From: Bacillota bacterium
GTDB lineage: Bacteria > Bacillota > Clostridia > Lachnospirales > Lachnospiraceae
DNA length: 38,313 nt
Direction: 5' to 3'
Assembly: GCA_023439505.1 (NCBI GenBank)
Contig: JAEXNR010000004.1
Coordinates: 1-38,313, forward strand
How positions within the stretch are numbered: position 1 is the first letter of the stretch; the number at the start of each line of letters is the position of its first letter. The position numbers were made by a program, and so were the translations under genes. The notes beneath the pieces are model-generated. The model did not search any database. It worked only from the letters and a program-made list of their open reading frames with translations, and had not been told where the DNA came from. Shown here one piece after another: positions 34,119 through 38,313 of this stretch.

Positions 34119-34152
34119 AAAATGAGCGGCTGCAGATGCAACGCTCATTTTT
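34119..34152 (+). terminator. Terminator of the second sugar operon
   Basis: AAAATGAGCG (34119-34128) pairs with CGCTCATTTT (34142-34151), a 10-bp stem with a 13-base loop and a T-run. The A-rich left side makes it usable on both strands. Confidence 0.85.
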
Positions 34153-34154
34153 GC

Positions 34155-34183
34155 TTGTGTTAAGCAGGCTGATAAGTTACAAT
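34155..34183 (+). promoter_or_regulatory. Promoter of the TPR membrane-protein gene
   Basis: TTGTGT (34155-34160), a 17-base spacer and TACAAT (34178-34183), directly after the terminator and about 70 bases before the start codon. Confidence 0.6.
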
Positions 34184-34251
34184 GGAAATGTATGCAATCC
34201 GAGAGAACATACGGATTGAAGATAAAACTGTGATTTATGGGGGAGGATACG

Positions 34252-35007
34252 ATGGTAGAACTTATATTTTTTGTGATTGCTTTGATCACAGTATTTATAT
34301 TATGGAATTTGAAATTAAATATTGTGGTCATATTTCTGATTGCCTTTTTTGTTCTGTTGGTATTCAATTTTATGATTGGTTATTTCATGAAGGTCAGACA
34401 GAGAAAAGTCCTGGATTGGGACTGTGATCCAAAACGGTATTTGAAGATGATGGATGAAAGGGAGAAGAAATTTCGCAAGAACAAAAGGGTTCTAAGCTAT
34501 CTGTCGATCAACCGTGCCGTGGGTCATCTGCTGCTGGGAAATTTTATGATGGCAAAGGAATATCTGGAAGGGATTGATACCTCCTATCTTTCCGAAAAGA
34601 ACGGCAGCTATTTTGTGTATACCATAGATTTGATCTCATGTTACTATGAGCTCGGTGAGATTGAGAAAGCGGAGAATTTGTATGAAACAAATCTGGTTCG
34701 TCTTGCTCCCCTTGGAAAACCGCATAAACGGAGCGTGGAAATCTTAATCGGAGAACGATACTACTTTCAGGGGAAATATGAAGAAAGTTATGAATGTCTG
34801 AAGAAGCTGTTAAAGGAGGATCTTGATAAAAGGCAATATCTGGGCATCTTGTTTCGCTTGGCTCAGATGGATCTGAGGAATGGAGAAACGGATCAGGCAA
34901 GGAAGAGATTCGAAAAGATTGCGAAGCTTGGAAACAAGCTGTGGATTGCAAAGGAGTCCGGGGAAATCCTTGAGAAATACGACAAATTCATAAATGCCGA
35001 AGAATAA
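34252..35007 (+). CDS. Membrane-anchored TPR-like protein of unknown function
   Basis: The start at 34252 is preferred because the GGGGGAGG site lies between it and an earlier in-frame ATG. The 251-residue protein has two N-terminal membrane helices (VELIFFVIALITVFILWNL and IVVIFLIAFFVLLVFNFMIGYF) and then a cytoplasmic, helical region. That region contains tetratricopeptide-like repeats (AVGHLLLGNFMMAKEYLEGI, CYYELGEIEKAENLYE, GERYYFQGKYEESYECLKKLL, RLAQMDLRNGETDQARKRFEKIAKLG). Such repeats bind partner proteins. No enzyme motif is seen. The next gene has its own promoter. Confidence 0.75.
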   Translation: MVELIFFVIALITVFILWNLKLNIVVIFLIAFFVLLVFNFMIGYFMKVRQRKVLDWDCDPKRYLKMMDEREKKFRKNKRVLSYLSINRAVGHLLLGNFMMAKEYLEGIDTSYLSEKNGSYFVYTIDLISCYYELGEIEKAENLYETNLVRLAPLGKPHKRSVEILIGERYYFQGKYEESYECLKKLLKEDLDKRQYLGILFRLAQMDLRNGETDQARKRFEKIAKLGNKLWIAKESGEILEKYDKFINAEE

Positions 35008-35030
35008 AAATCATATTTAATCTGATTATA

Positions 35031-35059
35031 ATGTCATGGGGACTATGATCTGATATAAT
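35031..35059 (+). promoter_or_regulatory. Extended -10 promoter of the 536-residue membrane-protein gene
   Basis: TGATATAAT (35051-35059) contains a perfect TATAAT, with a weaker ATGTCA -35 at 35031-35036 and a 17-base spacer. Confidence 0.6.
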
Positions 35060-35118
35060 GTTGTTAAATAGTTGTCAGAAGACTTATTATATATTAATTC
35101 ATATCAGGAGGAATCAAA

Positions 35119-36729
35119 TTGAAAAAGATACTTCGTGTTTTAGTTGTAATTGTTATATTATGTCTCGTCGGAGGGGCATATTATTATGTGGCACTGCCGG
35201 CGGTAAACGTTCACTCTCAGGGATTCTGGTGGTTTATCCTGGCTGCACTGATTATAGCCGCAGCATTGGCGGGTGCATTCGCTTACCTGGATAAGAACGC
35301 CAAATTTCAAAAGAAAGATACGAAACAGAAAGCAGTTTTTATCATCGCGGGAAGTGCTGCAGGCGGTGTGTTAATTATCTTTATCATTGGCAGCATTTTA
35401 TCCTCACCCATTGTAAATGCGGGGAAATATCAGAAGCTGCTTACGATTACGGATCGAAATTATACCGATGATATTAAAGAGATTTCCTATAAAGATATTC
35501 CAATTCTTGATAAGGATTCGGCGAATCTGCTGGGATCCCGAAAGATGGGAAGCATCGCAGAATACGTTTCCCAGTTTGAGGTCGCCCCAAATTATACACA
35601 GATTAATTATCAGGGAACTCCGGTGCGGGTGACTCCATTACAGTACGGAGGCGTTATTAAGTGGTTTACAAACCGCTCCAAGGGAATTCCAGCCTATATC
35701 AGAATTGACATGGCAACACAGAATGTAGAATTGGTGAAGCTTGACAAGGGAATGAAATATACACAGTCCGACCATTTTGGCAGAAATATCTACCGTTATC
35801 TTCGCTTTCATTATCCAACCTATGTATTTGATACCATTAATTTTGAGGTGGGAGACGATGGGGTACCTTATTGGATTTGTCCCGTGAAGAAATATACCAT
35901 TGGATTATTTGGCGGTCAGACTATTGGCAGAGCGGTAATTGTCAATGCGGTAACGGGAGAGTTACAAGATTATGCGGTAGAGGATATTCCGACCTGGGTG
36001 GATAGAGTTTATTCTGCTGAATTATTGATTTCTTTATATGATTATTACGGGACATTACGTCATGGATATCTGAATTCGGTATTCGGGCAGAAAGATGCGC
36101 TCCAGACCACCGACGGATACAATTATCTTGTTCTGGATGATGATGTATGGGTATATACCGGTGTAACCTCAGTCGGATCGGATGAGTCCAATGTAGGTTT
36201 TGTATTAATGAATCAGAGAACAGCAGAAACCAGGTATTATTCCGTATCCGGTGCTGAGGAATACTCAGCAATGGCATCAGCGGAAGGACAGGTACAGCAT
36301 CTTGGTTATAAAGCTACCTTCCCCTTATTATTAAATATCGGCGGAGAGCCAACTTATTTTCTGGCATTAAAAGATGCCGCAGGTCTTGTCAAGAAGTATG
36401 CCATGGTAAACATTGCCCAGTATCAGATTGTTGCAATCGGTGACACCGTCAGTGAGTGTGAGAAAATCTATCTCGGATTAATGAAGAGCAGCGGAATCAG
36501 CGTGGCGGATGCTTCTAAGCTGCCCAATATAACAGGGACCATCCAGAAGATTGTAGATTGTGTTGTCGATGGAAATACCCATTATTATATCCTGCTCAAT
36601 AACAGTACGGAGATATTTGATGTGCCGGTGAATGATTTTATTCAGATAATTAAGTATAAGGAAGGTGATTCCATAACATTTAATTATTCTGCAGGGACAG
36701 ATTCCAATACCGTTGTGGGAATAGAGTAG
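35119..36729 (+). CDS. Large membrane-anchored protein of unknown function
   Basis: A TTG start at 35119 is supported by GGAGG seven bases upstream; no ATG gives as good a fit. The 536-residue product has three hydrophobic segments in its first 100 residues (ILRVLVVIVILCLVGGAYYYV, WFILAALIIAAALAGAFAYL, AVFIIAGSAAGGVLIIFIIGSIL). A soluble part of about 430 residues follows, probably outside the membrane, rich in Tyr and beta-strand-like patterns. Sections such as IPAYIRIDMATQNVELVKLDKGMKY and the GRAVIVNAVTGELQDYAVEDIPTWVDRVY stretch suggest PepSY-like or repeated modules, but this is only an impression. I do not recognise the family. It may be cotranscribed with the small membrane protein that follows. 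Confidence 0.7.
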   Translation: MKKILRVLVVIVILCLVGGAYYYVALPAVNVHSQGFWWFILAALIIAAALAGAFAYLDKNAKFQKKDTKQKAVFIIAGSAAGGVLIIFIIGSILSSPIVNAGKYQKLLTITDRNYTDDIKEISYKDIPILDKDSANLLGSRKMGSIAEYVSQFEVAPNYTQINYQGTPVRVTPLQYGGVIKWFTNRSKGIPAYIRIDMATQNVELVKLDKGMKYTQSDHFGRNIYRYLRFHYPTYVFDTINFEVGDDGVPYWICPVKKYTIGLFGGQTIGRAVIVNAVTGELQDYAVEDIPTWVDRVYSAELLISLYDYYGTLRHGYLNSVFGQKDALQTTDGYNYLVLDDDVWVYTGVTSVGSDESNVGFVLMNQRTAETRYYSVSGAEEYSAMASAEGQVQHLGYKATFPLLLNIGGEPTYFLALKDAAGLVKKYAMVNIAQYQIVAIGDTVSECEKIYLGLMKSSGISVADASKLPNITGTIQKIVDCVVDGNTHYYILLNNSTEIFDVPVNDFIQIIKYKEGDSITFNYSAGTDSNTVVGIE

Positions 36730-36777
36730 TAATTGCAGGCGTTAGCATCAACAGATCTTAGATAGGGAGAAAGACGG

Positions 36778-37215
36778 ATGGAATGGATTAATATTTACGG
36801 ATTGATTATTGTGATTCTTATGCTGATACCTAATATGATATACTATGCGATCAACAAATCCTTTGAGAATAAGTGCAAGAATAAAATAATATTGTTGATG
36901 GAGCAGATCGGAAGATACGGGTCAATGATATTTATGATCCTACCCATCAAAATCTTTGATTATGGGTTTGGCTCTAAGATGAGCTTTGTCATCTGGTTGA
37001 TTGGTTCTCCTATATTATTGCTGTTATATGGGACGTTCTGGTTGCTCTATTTCAGACGGACCAATCTCTTGATTGCAATGATGCTGGCAATTATTCCAAG
37101 TCTTATATTTATATCCACCGGACTGCTCCTGTCCAATTGGCTCCTGCTGGCATCCGGTCTGATCTTTGCCGTCAGCCACTGCTATATTACGTATCTGAAT
37201 GCGAGAAGATCGTAG
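36778..37215 (+). CDS. Small four-helix membrane protein, unknown
   Basis: This 145-residue protein is almost wholly hydrophobic, with about four to five membrane helices (for example INIYGLIIVILMLIPNMIYYAI and the ILLLLYGTFWLLYF segment) and short basic loops (RRTN, NARRS). No motif identifies a function. It lies 48 bases after the large membrane-protein gene with a GGGAGAAAG site, so an operon is likely. A long perfect hairpin follows. Confidence 0.7.
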   Translation: MEWINIYGLIIVILMLIPNMIYYAINKSFENKCKNKIILLMEQIGRYGSMIFMILPIKIFDYGFGSKMSFVIWLIGSPILLLLYGTFWLLYFRRTNLLIAMMLAIIPSLIFISTGLLLSNWLLLASGLIFAVSHCYITYLNARRS

Positions 37216-37243
37216 TAATGCGTTGGATTTTGAAACATTGAAT

Positions 37244-37287
37244 CTTATAAACGGGGCAGATCGTATATGATCTGCCCCGTTTATAAG
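37244..37287. terminator. Bidirectional terminator, 19-bp perfect stem
   Basis: The arms 37244-37262 and 37269-37287 pair perfectly around a 6-base loop (GTATAT), with core ACGGGGCAGATC. It stands between convergent genes. The A/T-rich outer ends provide U-rich tails on both strands. Confidence 0.85.
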
Positions 37288-37288
37288 C

Positions 37289-37329
37289 GTGCACCCGGTG
37301 GGCACACGTACTGATATCTATCAGTGTAC
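37289..37329. other. Two further short inverted repeats
   Basis: GTGC (37289-37292) with GCAC (37302-37305), and ACTGATA (37310-37316) with TATCAGT (37319-37325) form two small hairpins directly after the large terminator. They may belong to the minus-strand hsp20 terminator, or be a structured 3' region. Confidence 0.45.
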
Positions 37330-37335
37330 TCGTTC

Positions 37336-37758
37336 TTACTCAATATCAATGAATTTTTTCTTTGCCTCGATTTCCTTCTTTGGAATAGCAATTTTAAGAA
37401 TTCCTTCATTGAGTGTGGCGTGTATATCCTCCTCTGCAACACTCTCGCCTACATAAAAGCTTCTGCTGCAATTGTTATAGGTATACTCCTGGCGGATATA
37501 TCTGCCGTTGCTGTCTTTCTCGTCCTGTGAATCCTGATGCTCGGCCAGGATGGTGAGATATCCCTTCTTTAATTCCAGCTTTACATCTTTCTTTTCAAAA
37601 CCAGGAAGCGCAATATCTAATTGATATTCATGATCCAGCTCTTTGATATTGGTTTCCATCATAGTTTGTGATCTGTCAAACATGGAAGGGAATGAAAAAA
37701 AATCATCAAAATAACGATCCATTGAATAATTATTATTTCTTAATCTTGGTAAAAACAT
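37336..37758 (-). CDS. Small heat-shock protein, Hsp20/alpha-crystallin family
   Basis: The start at 37758 is chosen because GGAGG ends one base before the upstream ATG but seven before this one. The 140-residue protein begins MFLPRLRNNNYSMDRYFDDFF and has an alpha-crystallin domain at about residues 35-130, with YQLDIALPGFEKKDVKLELKKGYLTILAEH and the late LNEGILKIAIPKKE, where GILKI is the family's G-x-L motif. It is an ATP-independent chaperone that holds unfolding proteins. It lacks the C-terminal I-x-I extension in clear form (ends KKFIDIE, where IDI may serve). A CIRCE site overlaps its promoter, so it should be induced by heat through HrcA. Confidence 0.93.
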   Translation of the reverse strand: MFLPRLRNNNYSMDRYFDDFFSFPSMFDRSQTMMETNIKELDHEYQLDIALPGFEKKDVKLELKKGYLTILAEHQDSQDEKDSNGRYIRQEYTYNNCSRSFYVGESVAEEDIHATLNEGILKIAIPKKEIEAKKKFIDIE

Positions 37759-37811
37759 ATGCATACCTCCTAATTAATTTGTGTTTTTGTTGTTTTATAT
37801 GTTATACATAT

Positions 37812-37854
37812 TATATAACACACATTGTTAGCACTGTCAATAGGTGAGTGCTAA
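37812..37854 (-). promoter_or_regulatory. hsp20 promoter with a CIRCE operator
   Basis: TTAGCACTG-N9-GAGTGCTAA at 37828-37854 matches the CIRCE consensus (TTAGCACTC-N9-GAGTGCTAA) with a single mismatch. On the minus strand TTGACA (37835-37840), 17 bases and TATATA (37812-37817) form the promoter, whose -35 lies inside CIRCE. HrcA bound there would block transcription until heat stress. Confidence 0.92.
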
Positions 37855-37866
37855 TTTTCTTAAATT

Positions 37867-37892
37867 ATTTATCATGATATATTTATCATGAT
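37867..37892. repeat. Duplicated palindrome (two copies of ATTTATCATGAT)
   Basis: ATTTATCATGAT occurs at 37867-37878 and 37881-37892 with a 14-base period, each containing the palindrome ATCATGAT. It lies between the divergent hsp20 and last-gene starts and could be a pair of operator sites for an unknown regulator. Confidence 0.45.
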
Positions 37893-38037
37893 TTAAGCAA
37901 TACGCTTTGCAAAAAATGGTACAATATAGTAAGCTAAGATAAAGTGGGAGTATAGGATAAGAACGATGAAGGGATAAGCAAAAAAAGAGGAAGATAACGA
38001 TAGTATTTACATAAAAGCAGCAGAAATGGAGAACAAC

Positions 38038-38313
38038 ATGAAAAATGAGTTTAAGGTATTTTTTAGCGGTAATTTTTGGGGACATCGACCTTATGAACGG
38101 GCCGGGAAAAAGATTATGCAGGGATTACCATTTTGCTGGGCGGGTTACGATTGGGTGATACCTGGCGTTTATACGACTTCAAAAGGAGTGGTTGCTGATA
38201 TCTGCAGAAAGATATCGAAAGATAGTATCTCTGCGTAATATGATAAATGGGATAATGATAATCTGGCGCGGCTAGACAGCGGACAGCGTGAGCAACTAAA
38301 AAGAGAGAGCCCG
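38038..38313 (+). pseudogene. N-terminal part of an unrecognised protein with an in-frame stop codon
   Basis: From the ATG at 38038 (GGAG six bases before) 66 residues follow, beginning MKNEFKVFFSGNFWGHRPYE and passing WAGYDWVIPGVYTTSKG, up to a TAA at 38236-38238. The same frame then continues open to the window edge for 25 more codons with ordinary-looking sequence (YDKWDNDNLARLDSGQREQL and on). This looks like one gene interrupted by a nonsense codon, rather than a complete small gene. It could also be a sequencing error, a true short ORF, or read-through. I cannot name the family. Confidence 0.55.

Noticed and set aside
34544..34951. 135-codon minus-strand frame inside the TPR gene
   Set aside because: Antisense to a well-supported gene, with no ribosome site and no recognisable domain.

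Overview
The window looks like a chromosomal stretch from a motile, anaerobic, low-to-mid-GC Firmicute, most probably a Lachnospiraceae or clostridial cluster XIVa type organism. The grounds are strong GGAGG ribosome sites, some TTG starts, S-layer homology repeats, YesM/YesN and LplA/LplB/YtcP type sugar systems, many TetR and LacI regulators, several chemotaxis proteins, a CIRCE-controlled small heat-shock gene, and no ribosomal RNA or phage genes. The family placement is inference; no marker gene is present.

Layout. 1-1193: C-terminal end of a secreted protein with a Thr-Pro linker and S-layer homology repeats. 1351-7595: a maltodextrin-type locus, with a divergent LacI regulator facing a lipoprotein binding protein, two MalF/MalG-like permeases and a cytoplasmic GH13 amylase. 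7893-8796: a CheX-like protein and a bacteriohemerythrin. 8877-9314: a small unexplained transcription unit (TetR-type palindrome, 13-codon ORF, hairpin, 73-residue Cys-containing protein, terminator). 9348-10871: membrane-anchored methyltransferase and divergent TetR with twin operators. 11311-13242: a soluble chemoreceptor whose signalling domain is followed by a sugar-binding (LacI/RbsB-like) domain. 13372-15409: a cassette between two near-identical 26-bp direct repeats, holding TetR, an alpha/beta hydrolase and a frameshifted cysteine-rich KTR gene typical of conjugative elements.

15779-19473: a heterodimeric multidrug-type ABC exporter preceded by one or two very short ORFs. 19732-26684: YesM/YesN-like two-component pair, MATE exporter and a transmembrane chemoreceptor. 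26686-33955: a second LacI regulator and an oligosaccharide import operon (serine hydrolase, YesL/DUF624 protein, LplA-like lipoprotein, two permeases). 34252-37215: three uncharacterised membrane-protein genes. 37336-37758: Hsp20 with CIRCE. 38038-end: start of an unrecognised gene with an in-frame stop codon.

How they fit together: the theme is sensing and importing oligosaccharides. Two import operons each have their own LacI regulator, and neither encodes an ATPase, so both probably share one encoded elsewhere. Chemoreceptors, one with a sugar-binding-protein fold, and the YesMN pair would link nutrient sensing to motility and gene control. The candidates for something new are the soluble receptor fusion, the short leader-like transcription unit at 8.9-9.3 kb, the exporter leader region, and the repeat-bounded cassette.
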